Shown piece after piece: positions 1 through 11,219 of a DNA stretch of 64,000 nucleotides. Below the pieces are notes generated by a model, which saw only the letters and a program-made list of their open reading frames with translations, had not been told where the DNA came from and did not search any database. A program made the translations under genes and the position numbers. The stretch is from Sambucus nigra. Taxonomy: Eukaryota > Streptophyta > Magnoliopsida > Dipsacales > Adoxaceae. Numbering within the stretch: position 1 is the stretch's first letter; each line of letters begins with the position of its first letter. Location of the stretch: positions 101,935,967 to 101,999,966 of the forward strand of contig OX422216.1 of assembly GCA_949130495.1 (NCBI GenBank), in the 5' to 3' direction.

Positions 1-293
1 TATGAGAAGCCAAATATTGATAGTTGTTTAAGTCAAATGTTAGACTCGGATTATAGTAAACAGTTAAGTAGAATCCTTGAAAACCTACTTTAGAGATTTA
101 TGAATTTTGAAGGGAATCGATGATGTTTAGAGGTGGCTAGGATGATTAGAAACCTTACAGATGATGTGAAATATATTAACTTTGGTTGGGTGAAGTTTTG
201 AAGTGGAACGTTGAAGCTTTTGTAATAAAAAATGGTAGAAAATCTTGTCGTGGAGAAGAAGAAGAAGAAGAAGGAGCTGAAAATGTAAGGGTA

Positions 294-368
294 GTTCGAA
301 CAACCAGGAATGTCGTTCAAACGAAAATGGGCAGTCATTCGAACGACCCCGGGTCTGGTTCAAACGAT
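294..368 (+). repeat. TTCGAA-type palindrome block in LTR of A
   Basis: Four imperfect copies of GTTCGAAC / ATTCGAACGAC / GTTCAAACGA type motifs lie within 75 bp. The matching block in the 3' LTR is at 37631-37712. It lies at the same relative place as the TCGA-centred blocks of the other LTR families here. Confidence 0.75.
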
Positions 369-831
369 GTTTGGGAAAACTTGACAGTTTGTTCTCTTTG
401 AGAATTGTCTTGGGATTTCTTCGTGAACCAAAAGGATTAATGGGTGTTTGTGAATTTGCCTGGGATTTCTTCGTGGAAAGAAAGGACTAAAAGAATTAAT
501 TGGTGTATGTGATTTGTCCTGAGATTCCTTTGTGGTTTCAAAGGGATTTATTAGTGGAATATTAAAGGGAGGTTAATACCTAGGATATTTAGAGATAGGT
601 ATTAAGAAATATTAAATTGGAAAAGTGTGTCAAAATTATTTACGGGAATTTGTGTGATACATTCTAAAAGGATGGGATACGTGCCAAGGGAGTGAGTCCA
701 GATATTTTGGTTCAGTGACACCATTCATATAAATTAATTAATGCGTAATTAATTAAATTAAGAGTGGGGGAATTTGACTCGGGTATTAAGGGCTAGTGCC
801 ACCGGGGCTAGGCACGGGTTAGCCGGTTCAA

Positions 832-832
832 T

Positions 833-870
<38 letters not shown>

Positions 871-874
871 GTGA
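832..874. repeat. TA/TG microsatellite
   Basis: A run of TA dinucleotides passes directly into TG dinucleotides. The homologous place in the 3' LTR (near 38203-38248) is a pure TA tract. Confidence 0.9.
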
Positions 875-1236
875 TTGTGTAGTATATATATGTGTGTGCT
901 TTATATATATTTGTGTGAATAATATTTATAGGAATACATACCCCTATAGTACTATCACAGGAGGTTGCGCGTGTGGGTGAATCTCTTGGCTAGAGAATGC
1001 AGGATGAGTATACTCCCCAGTCATAGCATCCATTATTTTATATTGTGATTCTTTTCGGGGTTAGACGCTTTGGCTATGATTCGGTCTCACAACCGTGGAA
1101 CTATGACCGCCTTCATTACACTTATTTTTATTTTCCTGATTCGGCGAGCTAACCGTCTCGAGGTTTTCGGGTGGATTGATTATACCTGGGGTGATAGCAT
1201 TTTAAAGAAAACATCCAGTGAGCTTTTACTCGGGAG

Positions 1237-1240
<4 letters not shown>

Positions 1241-1277
<37 letters not shown>

Positions 1278-1688
1278 AGGTTCTAAAAAACGCGGGGCGT
1301 GATTGAGGCGTGGAGGCCAAGCCTTAAGCCTTAGAAGCCTAGGCGGGCCTAGGCGTAAAAAGGCGTGAAAAGGCGTTTAGGCCTTCTTAATATATTTTAA
1401 TATTTTTTAACCATAACAAGGCTATTAAAATAAAAAAAAATTTACAAATCATAAAAATATGTCTGAATATATGCAAATTAAAATACTATTTGATTATTTT
1501 GGATGAGATAATGGCCCGGTTTGTAAACAAATTCTTTAAAAGGCTACATCGTTTCACTAAATCATTGTTGTTTTTAGAAAAAAGTGCGCCTTAAGGGTTT
1601 TACCAAGAATAAGGCGTGAAAAGCGTAAGGCGAGGCGTTTCTCCCAAGCCTTAAGCCTAGGCGGAGCCTAGGCGGGTTTTTTAGAACA

Positions 1689-1775
<87 letters not shown>
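1241..1775. repeat. (TA)n microsatellite interrupted by a Micron-like insertion
   Basis: TA repeats run from 1241 to 1275 and from 1692 to 1775, flanking a non-TA insert. The 3' LTR copy of the same site (about 38600-38610) has only a few TA units and no insert. Confidence 0.9.
1276..1691. mobile_element. Micron-like MITE inserted in (TA)n
   Basis: A 416-bp insert lies exactly between two TA tracts. Its ends are imperfect inverted repeats: CAAGGTTCTAAAAAAC on the left and, read from the other strand, CACTGTTCTAAAAAAC on the right. Both subterminal parts are rich in AAGCCTTAAGCCT, GGCGTGAAAAGGCG and CCTAGGCGG motifs. The size, lack of coding capacity and TA-microsatellite target match what is known of rice Micron elements. 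The partner LTR gives the empty site. Assignment to Micron is by structure, not by alignment. Confidence 0.7.
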
Positions 1776-1777
<2 letters not shown>

Positions 1778-2250
1778 TATGTGTGTGAATGTTGTAATAT
1801 AATTCTATGTATATAATGGTGTTGATAATTATATACGGGTGGAATACATGAAGTGCAATTGTATTTAGTACATACGTATATAATATAGTAGGTATTTATA
1901 TACGGGTGAATTACATGAAGAAAAATGGTATTACTTGTATATAACTCGTGGGATTGTTATATAGTTATATTTACAAATTATTAATTAAGTTAATGTGATA
2001 AATAACTTATGAAGTAAAAATACGACTAAGTCGGGCTAGAGTAGGGTGTCAGGAAGTTTTCAGAACAAGGCTAGTTAAATGGGGTAGTATAACTAGGAGG
2101 GTTAGGAAGAAAGCATTAGGTGTGCACTTTAAATGAGGGGTGAGTAGTATTTCAAGGGAGTGTGATACTAGCTTAAATATAAAGAGCGTTCATGCAATTG
2201 AATTGTTGCATTTTAATCACTTGCAAAATATTATCAAAAGAATTTGGGCT

Positions 2251-2290
2251 CTGACCCATACTTGCAAAAAAAAAAATCAAAACCTTTTAG
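2251..2290 (+). other. 3' end of predicted LTR intron (branch-point box to acceptor), A 5' LTR
   Basis: The box GGGCTCTGACCC is followed 36 nt after the branch A by CTTTTAG, then by GTGTCCATCCACAGGGACG. The same order occurs in all other long LTRs of the window. The donor is outside the window. Confidence 0.5.
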
Positions 2291-2775
2291 GTGTCCATCC
2301 ACAGGGACGTCAAGTTTGATGATCTGTTCCAGGGATGTGTAGCTGCAGCGCGTGTGGATGCTTATAGAGATTAATTAGATGCTTCAGTTGTTCATTCCTA
2401 GAGTAGGATCTATATTTCGGTATTTCATTTGGGCATGTTTCCCCCAGCTATTTTATTTATTCCTGTCAGACTTTGTATTCAGGTTATTATTCTGTTGGAT
2501 TATTATTTGGGATTTAAAGCTGATGATAAGTCTTTTATTTATTTATTCAGTATTGATTTAGATCAGTGATTGTGAATGGTTTAATTTATATTTTCCTCAT
2601 GTTGTTTTTGTTTAGTAAGAAGATAAAAATTTGGCACCGGCTTTTTGAATACTAGGTGGTTAGTAAGCTTTAAAAAGTTTTCGACGGCGATGCTAACAAT
2701 GAACCAAATCAGAAACCTCTTTTGAATTTAATAAAGGACTGATCACCCGGTATTTAACTAGGAGGGTGTCACATA

Positions 2776-2787
2776 TGGTATTAGAGC
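2776..2787 (+). other. Primer-binding site of A (initiator tRNA-Met)
   Basis: TGGTATTAGAGC starts three bases after the LTR. It matches the initiator-Met primer site TGGTATCAGAGC except for one C-to-T change. Confidence 0.85.
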
Positions 2788-2966
2788 ATCAGGTTCTAGT
2801 GTCCTTAGGATCTGTGCGACCTTTCTACATTTCTTCTTGGCGTTCATGGATATAGAGCCCTATTGTAGGATTGTTGTATTCCTCATTGCGTATGCGTGTT
2901 TACGATATTATACTTATTTCTTTGCATTTAAGGGTGAACTTACACATTTTTCAACTCTCATTTCAG

Positions 2967-3174
2967 ATGTCGCCTAGGAGAGGTAGACCGACTAGAGCAC
3001 CGGCGAGAGATGAAGAGAGAGAGGCTCATCGGGAGCCAGTGGTTCTGCAACCGCAACCACCACCAGGAATGATGACGAGTGCACAGGTGGTTGAGATAGT
3101 AGCCCAGGCAGTCAATGTAACTATAATAGTCATGTCCATTCATTTCCCATAGGCCCAGCCACAACCACGAGTGG
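2967..3174 (+). pseudogene. gag of element A, 5' part
   Basis: The ATG at 2967 directly follows TTTCAG, a good 3' splice site. The protein begins MSPRRGRPTRAP, the basic proline-rich Gag start also seen in decayed form in E1 and as MPPRRAP in E2. The sequence AQVVEIVAQAVN near residue 65 matches AEVAAIVAQAVN of E2. A TAG stop interrupts the frame at 3151-3153, then the frame is cut by the insertion of E1. The capsid part resumes at 25631. Confidence 0.8.
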
Positions 3175-3344
3175 AACCATGTGACACCCCGCTTATTAAA
3201 ATAATAGGTGACCAGCTCGATATTCCAATTAATACAGGAATCATAAATGGTCCACTCTTAGCATCACTGTCGTTAAAATAAATATACGATATAACCACCA
3301 ATTATTTTAGAAAACGGATGCCAAATCATTGGTAAGTTTAAAAG

Positions 3345-4813
3345 TGTAAGGACACAAATTTCCAATTGAGTCCATATATAGTTTTGGCTCAATTCCGGAC
3401 AAAAACATTTTCTCATAGGAGTTTATTTAATTGTAATATTCAAGACCTATGAAGTGTTTGTTGAAGACGTAGCGACAAAGAATATAAAGCATCATCAACA
3501 TGCCGTAGTTTATGTGCCTCGTTTGTACGTCATCAACTTAGGTTCCATGCTCCCAAGGTATGAATGTATTTATATGTATATAGGAGCTTGGAACAATTTG
3601 TATTTGGGTGTTAGGTTTAATAAAAGCCATGTTTATTTCAGAAATAATTTAAAAAGAACTTTATATTAATATATATATATATGTTTCTGGGCCAAAATAG
3701 AATTTAACAAAAATTTCTGAAACTCGTTCGAAATTTCGTTCGAACGAGATTTTTCGTTCGAACCAAACTTCGTTCGAACGAAACTGCCTTCTAACCTAAC
3801 TGGTCAGTCGTTAGATAAGTCGTTCGAACGACTTTCTCGTTCTAACGAGATATCTAACGAGGTTCTAACGAGCCCAGGCTGGTCGCTCGTTAGAAACCTC
3901 GTTCGAACGACAGTCAAAGTCGTTCGAACGAGAATGCCAGGTGGGAACAGTTTTGAGCAGTTTTTTGGCAGTTTTCTCCCATGATCCCCACTTATTTTTT
4001 AACCAACTTTTTCCAGCCTTATGAGGGACGGGAATCACATTTTTCCTTCTAACTTTTCCATTCCATATCCAACTCTTAGAGAGAGTTTGAGAGCAAATTT
4101 TTTAGGGAAAATGTTCATGTTTTTGAGTGTTAATTTTTAATGGAAAATTCATACACACTCTAGTTTACACCCTTTGTTGTTTTATCCAAGCTTTATATAT
4201 ACATATCTTTACTTGGAGTTATTTGGCACCGGTTTTTCTCTACCGAATTCAAGAGACGTTTCGGGTTTGCTTCTACACCCCATCACAAAGAAGACCTTTG
4301 TTGAGATTCTACCCGTTTGGAGAAAGGCTCCATGTTCGGGTGACGGTGACCGTTTAAAGTCCTATCGGTGTTTTCCGAGACCACGGTGGAGGTCCGTTGG
4401 TTATCCGCTAATTGGAGGTTGATACAAGAAGGAGCATCACGGCTTGAGAGGGTTCGAGTTTAGGAAGTAAGTCTTTTGTCTTGTATTTTGTAATACCGTT
4501 TTTAGTGGATTTGAGGCTAGGGCCGTCCCGAGGTTTTTTCCCGTTAGTGGGTTTTTCCTCGTACATCGCTGTGTAGTGTGACATTGTTTATTTTATCTTG
4601 CACATCATTTAGAACGCATGCTTTAGGTTTAATTCAAGATAAAATTCGGTTTAATTATCACACTCATTTAATTTGGGACTTAAATTAAATATTGGGTAAA
4701 ATTGGTTTATTCAAGTCACTTGCTTTAATATGGTTTCGCCTAACTTTGGGTATAATTGTTAATCATGACTTAGGCAAATTCTAGGACTTGAATTATGTTG
4801 TTTTAATTTGTTA
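3345..4813. mobile_element. Solo LTR B, unrelated family
   Basis: A 1469-bp insert is flanked by AAAAG (3340-3344 and 4814-4818); the other LTR of E1 shows the uninterrupted site near 23081. It starts TGTAAGG and ends TTTGTTA, so the terminal CA appears to have mutated to TA. It contains a TATA-like TTTATATATACA near 4193 and many TTCGAACGA motifs. No internal retrotransposon sequence is present, so LTR-LTR recombination is the likely origin. A canonical-looking donor GTAAGT occurs at 4467-4472. Confidence 0.75.
3724..3934. repeat. CGTTCGAACGA palindrome block in solo LTR B
   Basis: About a dozen perfect or degenerate copies of CGTTCGAACGA or CGTTCTAACGA fall within 210 bp, in an LTR not obviously related to the others. 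Confidence 0.85.
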
Positions 4814-5144
4814 AAAAGAAAACCATTTAGGCAATTCAATTTAAAGAGATGGTGGAAAAAAAGTCAAAGTAACAAAATTACAATCATACACAATATAATA
4901 ACCGAATAAGTTGTCTATTAACAGACCAATACAGGCAGGTTACACCGAGTATTAAAATGAATATCACAATACTTTTAACAAGTACAAAAACTTGGGCAAC
5001 ACGCCCGAATGTGTAAACTGATCATAGATAGAGTACAAAAATATAGAAGCATCTATAACAAATATCCTACAACATCTGCAAAATGCTATAGCTCCATGAC
5101 ACTTGGATGGAAGAGTCATTACGGGCGTCCTTGCGGCGGAGCAC

Positions 5145-6758
5145 CTGGGCGTGAAGAGAATTCATGCAAAAACAAGAGATATAAACGGGTCAGAGACCGA
5201 TTTGATATATCACCATGTGAATAAAATGCATGACAGTTATGAATAACAAATTATCATGAATAAGCTTATCTCTCCCCCCACAATTAATAATAAGTCCTCA
5301 CCTCTCAATCTAATCGCAAAAACTAGCGCAATATTAATGACAATGATAAATATTCATTTATGCATGAGGATATAACTCAATTTCACTTAATAAGATTCCA
5401 TTTCAGGTTTACTTATGATGATTCTACAAGTCTATTCCTCATTAGGAAACTTATTTCCAAAACAGTTTATTTCATAAAGTGCTTCACCATTTATAAAATA
5501 CAACTTTCATAAGAATTGTTATAATCAAAACATATAACGATTCTAAGACCATCCTTCGGGGAGTCACCCCACTGGATGCGCCCCTAAATAGCTATCATCT
5601 TTCAGGGCCTATCAACCTGGGTATCCTAAATCGCGTGACGTTGGGAAGCGGCCATAGACCTTCGACAGTGAGTCATAACCATACCCGAAATTACCTCACT
5701 TCGAAAAATAACAACATAATATATAACAATCGGTCCTATGGCTGAGGACTATATTCACCCTGCATTCACTATCCAGGGGGCTTCACCTCATGCGCGTAAC
5801 ATCCCTTATGATATAATTTAGAGAGGTATGTATAAGCAAATCATCATTCACAAAATATACCAATTTATGAAGTACATTTCATTTTATTCAGAGCCGTAAG
5901 CGCTTCATGTTATAATTCATAAACCACACGTTTAATATATTTCCATATTAGTTTCCAAGAATCTTAACGACAAACCTATGAGCCCATAAAGATGATATTA
6001 CTGCAACCCAATTCAATAAGTTCACAATTTTATCATTCTATTTCCCCCTAAACCTAGACTAACTCATTATGTAAAAAGAACCCGTATCTTCCTCTAACAA
6101 CTAACTAAATTATTTCTCGGTCTAAGTCCCAACTCTCGTTTATAGCTTAGGTTTCTAATTACCATAATACTAGACTCTAATACTCTAGTTTTACTTCATT
6201 CAAGAAGGTTCCTAGGTCCCTACCTTAAAAGAAAGGAGCTAGAGAAAACTAAAGATTTCGGGTGAAAAACAGGGGACCGATCGACCGGCCCCTGGCCCTT
6301 GGTCTGCCGCGCCTATGAGGTTTTGTCAACTAAGAAATGCAGTGAGCTAAATTCTAGAAGCCCGATTGACCGGCATTGGACCGCGGTCGATCGCGCCTTA
6401 AAGATATACCTATCGAGAAAAGCAGTGTGCTTTTCCCTTTAGGCCCGGTCGACCGGGCTTTGGACCGCGGTCGATCGCGCTCACCAGACCCACGAATATA
6501 GCTTCTTCTAAAATATCAAATCCAAAACCCTAACCCCATATTCTTCCACTTCTTTCATTCTCATCAACCAACAACATAACCCCAACATTTCTACACATTA
6601 ATAAACCAATATATCCAACTTAATTCATACAAACAACAAAACCTAAGGGTTAAATTCTACAATTCATCAAAACCTACTATTTGTTCAATTCCTCCAAATA
6701 CACAACTATCACAACAATTTATCCACCTTAATCATATACTAACAAGTTAGAAACTTGC
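5145..6758 (-). other. Predicted GC-AG intron in 3' LTR of E1
   Basis: On the minus strand: donor AAG|GCAAGT with the intron starting at 6758, a branch-point box CTCTGACCCG, a pyrimidine-containing stretch, and acceptor CCCAG|GTGC with the exon resuming at 5144. Length is 1614 nt. The partner LTR has the same sites at 25037 and 23413. Confidence 0.5.
6273..6480 (-). repeat. GGTCGACC / GGTCGATCGC palindrome block, E1 3' LTR
   Basis: Motifs ACCGATCGACCGG, CGCGGTCGATCGCG and CCGGTCGACCGG recur within about 210 bp. The partner block is at 24551-24758, where one copy reads GACCGGTCGACCGG, so individual units have mutated. Confidence 0.8.
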
Positions 6759-7337
6759 CTTGAAGCTGAAATATCGGATTCTCTTCCGGTAGATACAAGA
6801 TCAAGCTTAATATCTTCAATTCTCTTCCCTTTTCTCCACAATTCTCTTTCTCTCTCTTTCTCGCTAGGTTTAGGAACATATAATTGGGGGATAAAAGGGG
6901 TTGGAAGACTTAAACGTTTATTTAACACTAAATTCCATCTTTAAATGTTATTACACCATTAAAATGACTCGTAACTACACAATTAAGCCATAACCTGTCA
7001 AAAGTGCCCAGAACCCAAAAATACAATATGGCACTTTTTTTTACTATCTCGATCATTTCAGGACTAAGCGCGTCCTCTAAATTGACATCCGAAATAACAT
7101 AAATTATTTCATGTTGCAACATCATTTTAAACCGTAACTGTCGCTTAAAGCACAATGACGAAATAAACATAACATGATGCTATTTACATTACTTAACAGT
7201 AAATATGCAAAATTTAGTAAATATTATCTTTTAAATCACTTAAAATAATATTTACTCCAACTTCCACCATTTTATATAATTACCTCACATGGCCAATTTA
7301 TATAAAAATAATTGCTTAAAAATAAGGGTTATTACAT

Positions 7338-7348
7338 ACTCCCCCCTT
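7338..7348 (-). other. Polypurine tract of E1
   Basis: On the minus strand AAGGGGGGAGT lies immediately before the 3' LTR start TGTAATAACC. This is the expected site for plus-strand priming. Confidence 0.85.
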
Positions 7349-7354
7349 ATAAGG

Positions 7355-7374
7355 GAATTTTGCCCTCAAAATTC
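7355..7374 (-). other. Hairpin next to polypurine tract, E1
   Basis: GAATTTTG and CAAAATTC form perfect 8-bp arms around a 4-nt loop. The same place in E2 and F has arms GAATTTC/GAAATTC, so both arms differ together between families. Confidence 0.55.
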
Positions 7375-7399
7375 AGGCGTACCTTGCAAAAAGAGATGT

Positions 7400-9020
7400 G
7401 GATACTTTTCTCACATGTCGTCCTAATGCTCCCACGTCGACTCCTCAGCATTGTGATGCCCCCAATGGACCCGAACCAAGGGCACTACTCTGGATCTTAG
7501 CATACGCTCCCCGTGATCTAAGATAGCAACTGATTGTTCCTCGTATGAAATATCGGGCTGCAATTCGATATCATCTAAAGGAATGTGCCAGTGAGCTTCT
7601 TCACATCTTTTATACTTCTCCAAGGATGAAACATGAAACACATCATGAATCTGTTGTAAGCGTTCCGGCAAGACGAGTTGGTAAGCTACGTGGCCTACTC
7701 TTGCAATAATGGAAAAGGGCCTACATAGCGTGGCGCAAGCTTACCTTTATTCCCAAATCATGTTATGCCCTTCATTGGTGACACCCGCACCAAAACTTGA
7801 TCTCCAACCTCCAACTCCATTCGCCTTCTATTCGCATCGGCATAACTCTTTTGATGATCTTGAGCGATTCGAATGCGGTTGCGAATAAGCTCAATCTTTG
7901 AAGAAGTATCTTGGATCATTTCAGGTCCAAGAAACTTATTATACCCTACTTCCAACCAACAAGTAGGTGATCTACATGGCCGTCCATATAATGCTTTATA
8001 GGCTGTCATACCTATAGTGAATTGGTACGAATTATTGTAAGAAAATTTGACCAAGGGAAGGTATTGTTCCCATCCTCCTTTGAAGTCAAGTACACACATT
8101 CTGAGCATGTCCTCCAACATTTGGTTTACTCTTTGCGTATGTTCACGTGTTTGAGGGTGGTAGGAGGTACTCAATTTCAATTCGATTCCCATCGCTTATT
8201 GGGAACTTCGCCAAAAGTGGGAAATAAAAATCTTATCTCGATCGGAGACTATAATAATGGGCACCCCATGGAGTCTAACAATCTTCATAATAAATAGTCG
8301 AGCATAACGAGCGGTATTATAATCTGCACGTACCGGTATGAAACGTACTAACTTAGTTAAATGATCAATGATAACCCAAATGGAATCATGACCGCTTTGT
8401 GATGTTGGAAATCCCATGATGAAATCCATCGAGATGATTTCCCACTTCCGTACCGGTATTTCTAAGGGTTGTAGCAATCTCGTCGATCGCTGATGGTCTA
8501 CTTTAACCAACTGACAAGTAGTACATTGGGAAACAAATTCAGAGATATCCCGTTTCATACCCGCCTATAAATATTGATGGCGCATGTCTTGGTACATTTT
8601 GTCCCCACCAGGATGTACTACAAATCTAGACCCATGAGATTATGTCATTACGGCACGTCTTAAATCCCCCTCATCCGGGACAATAAGTCTCCCGTGGAAA
8701 TGCAATCCACCCTTCGAACTTATTGAGCAGGATTTTGCTCCCTCAATTAGTAACTGTCGTATATGGTCCTGACAATTCTTGTCCCTTCCTTGAGCTTCCA
8801 CAACCCTTGACACTATCATAGGCATAACGATTAACACCGACATGAACGTTCTCACAACAGCATCTTCCTGGCTAAGTTCTTTCCATTTACCCTTCCATAC
8901 CCGTGCTAACTCCCCCTCAAGTTTCTGACTCAACGCATCCGCTACTACATTAGCCTTACCCCGTGATAATGAATATCAAATTGGTAGTCTTTCACAAACT
9001 CTAACCACCGATGTTGTCAC
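7400..9020 (-). pseudogene. Integrase with chromodomain-like tail of E1
   Basis: Minus-strand fragments cover the HHCC zinc-binding region (HPGGDKMYQDM... CTTCQ, about 8610-8510), the core with SMDFIMGFP and VSDRDKIF, and the segment NQMLEDMLRMC. The C-terminal part contains IHDVFHVSSLEKY and VPLVRVHWGHHNAEESTW (7671-7423), the chromodomain-like tail of Tekay chromoviruses. Frames change near 8195 and between 7760 and 7670, with stops at 8638 and near 8563. The enzyme would have inserted cDNA into chromatin; this copy cannot. Confidence 0.8.
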
Positions 9021-9034
9021 ATATTTAAATCTTT

Positions 9035-10534
9035 TTATGAGAATAAATATTGCAACGATTTGTGGTCCATGAAAATACTAAACTTCTCTCCCAAGAGGTA
9101 ATGTATCCAAATCTTTAAGGCGAATACCACTGCAGCAAGTTCCATGTCATGTATTGGATAATTCTTCTCATGGGGCTTTAGCTTGTGAGAAGAATAAGCA
9201 ACAGCCCGATGTCCTTGCTGTAACACACCTCCCAGCCCTTACAGAGATGCGTCAGTAAAGACCAAATATTCCACCCCCGGCCTCAGTAATGCAAGTACTG
9301 GAGCAGAAGTTAACTTATCTTTCAACTCATCAAAATCTAGTTGACAAGAATCATTCCAAACAAACCTCACTCCCTTCCGAGTCAAATTTATCAAAGGGCT
9401 AGCAATCTTAGAAAAAACCTTAATAAATCGGCAGTAATAGCCAGCCAACCCCAAAAAATTGTGAATCTCTGTAGGTGTCATGGGCTGACCCCATTCCCTC
9501 ACCGCAACAACTTTACTCGAATCTATCAAAATACCCTGAGCTGTCATAATGTGACCCAAAAACTGCACTTCCTGTAGCCAAAAACCACACTTCTCAAATT
9601 TGGCATATAATTGATGATCCCGTAACGTTTGCAGGACCAACCGTAAATGCTTAGCATGATCGGGTTCAGTCTGAGAATAAACTAGAATGTCATCAATAAA
9701 CACGATAACAAATTGGTTCAGGAAGTCCCAAAACATTCTATTCATAAGGTCCATAAACACCACAGGAGCATTGGTCAGCCCAAAAGGTATTACCAAAAAT
9801 TCATAGGACACATATCTAGTTAAGAACGCAGTTTTGGACACGTCCTGCTCTCGGATCCGCAGCTGATGATACCCCATACTCAAATCTATTTTAGAGAAGT
9901 ACGACACTCCCTTTAGTTGATCAAACAAATCATTAATCTGAGGTAGTGGGTATTTGTTCCTGATGGTAACCTTGTTCAATTCCCAATAATCAACACACAG
10001 TCGGAGGGAACCATCTCTCTTCTTCACAAACAATACAGGAGCACCCCATGGCAATGTACTATGCCTAATAAACCCCTGCTCTAATAACTTTTGAATCTGA
10101 TCTCTTAACTCCCTTATTTTAATAGGAGCCATACAGTATGGAGCCCTAGCAATTGACCGCATTCCCGGTGCTAAATCAATCACAAACTCAATCTCCCTAC
10201 TTGGAGGTAAACCCGGTATCTCCCGGAAAACATCCTCAAAGTCTCTAACAATGAGAATCGAATCTAGGGAAATGACTATGTCACGAGAAGTCTCCTCCGC
10301 AACGCAATAATAATACGTGCTAGAACCTCCCTCAGAAAGAGGCATAGCCACAAGAAACATTTCTTGCCCCAGAATGGCAAAAACTATACTCTTCCCATAA
10401 CAATTTACTATCGCACGATATTTCACTAGTCAATCCATACCCAAGATAACATCATACCCGACCATATCTAAGACGAGTAAATCGGCCTCAAAACACAAAT
10501 TACCAAGGTTTATTTCTACTCTTTTACAAATAAA
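9035..10534 (-). pseudogene. Protease end, reverse transcriptase and RNase H of E1
   Basis: The main fragment (10426-9239) contains the protease end (residual DVILGMD just upstream, its Trp codon now TGA), the RT motifs [23 protein letters not shown] and the catalytic [11 protein letters not shown], then the start of RNase H (VFTDASL). RNase H continues at 9226-9035 with [12 protein letters not shown] and DHKSLQYL. Stops separate these parts: TAA after TDASL and TAA after LQYLFS. Several fit CAA-to-TAA or CGA-to-TGA changes. Confidence 0.85.
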
Positions 10535-10852
10535 GAAAATGTAATACCCCGTATTTTCTATGATATTTATTTTTGGGGATTAATTGAATTAAATGTTTAT
10601 TAATTGGAAATTAATCCGGATAATAATATTAACGAGATGTGAGTTAGTATATTATTATAATGTGTATACTTGGCATTATATGAATATTGGAAAATATTGA
10701 AATTGTCACGAGATTGAAATACGGCAATTTGGGAAACTTTGTTGGGACGCGCGTGACAGTCGCGTCAGGAATATAATTATTTGAATAAAAAAGTGAATTT
10801 TATTTTTATCACCCGTATGTTCATTTTGAGTGCGCCAACGCGTCCGGAAGGG

Positions 10853-10869
10853 TCGAGATAGTCAGAAAA
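10853..10869 (+). promoter_or_regulatory. Conserved U3 box TCGAGATAGTCAGAAAA
   Basis: This 17-mer recurs, exactly or nearly, in the LTRs of E2 (also 18646-18662), A (27960-27976), H (61762-61778, minus), F (50788-50804 and 62480-62496, minus) and more weakly E1 (about 7035-7051, minus). It lies about 300 to 350 bp upstream of the predicted splice donor. Its role is unknown; a promoter-proximal element is an inference. Confidence 0.5.
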
Positions 10870-11219
10870 CACTAGCCGGGAGTTTAGTTTGGGTCCCGGG
10901 CTATTTTTAGGCCATACCAGCATCATAAAGGGTATTTTGGTAATTTTGTATTTTTGGGAATTAAAAGTGACGAAAATTAGAATAGAAATCTGACTTCTTC
11001 TTTAACCCACTAAACCCACTAACTACACTAAGAGACTTAATGGGCTACGGGAGAAGTTGAAATATAGTCCCAACTTACCAAAAACCAAACACACCTCCAT
11101 TGTCATCATCCTTGGGAAGAACTTGTAGAGAGAGAGAGAAAGGAAAGAATTCTGCAGAAAGAGAGATAGAGGACAGATTCAACCTTCAAATTCAACATCA
11201 AATTCAGAGAAAGATTAAG

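Larger units (their letters stand above)
1..2773 (+). mobile_element. 5' LTR of element A (first ~0.7 kb outside window)
   Basis: Position 1 aligns with about 28454 in the 3' LTR of the same element, so about 708 bp are missing on the left. The LTR ends in GGGTGTCACA just before a tRNA-iMet primer-binding site. It is longer than its partner because of AT and TG microsatellites and a 416-bp Micron-like insertion. It carries the palindrome block (294-368), the branch-point box (CTGAC, 2251-2255) and the acceptor (AG at 2289-2290) of the intron-like unit described in the findings; the donor lies left of the window. Confidence 0.85.
3180..7336 (-). mobile_element. 3' LTR of E1 (contains solo LTR B)
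   Basis: Ends are TGTGACACC... and ...TTATTACA on the plus strand. Without the 1.47-kb insertion B plus its TSD copy it is about 2.68 kb, close to the 2702-bp partner at 22924-25625. It holds a donor read as AAG|GCAAGT on the minus strand (6761-6753), a branch-point box (GTCAG, 5189-5193) and an acceptor (5146-5145). Confidence 0.9.

Noticed and set aside
774..1306. Small ORFs with YIYIYI stretches
   Set aside because: These are translations of TA and TG microsatellites.
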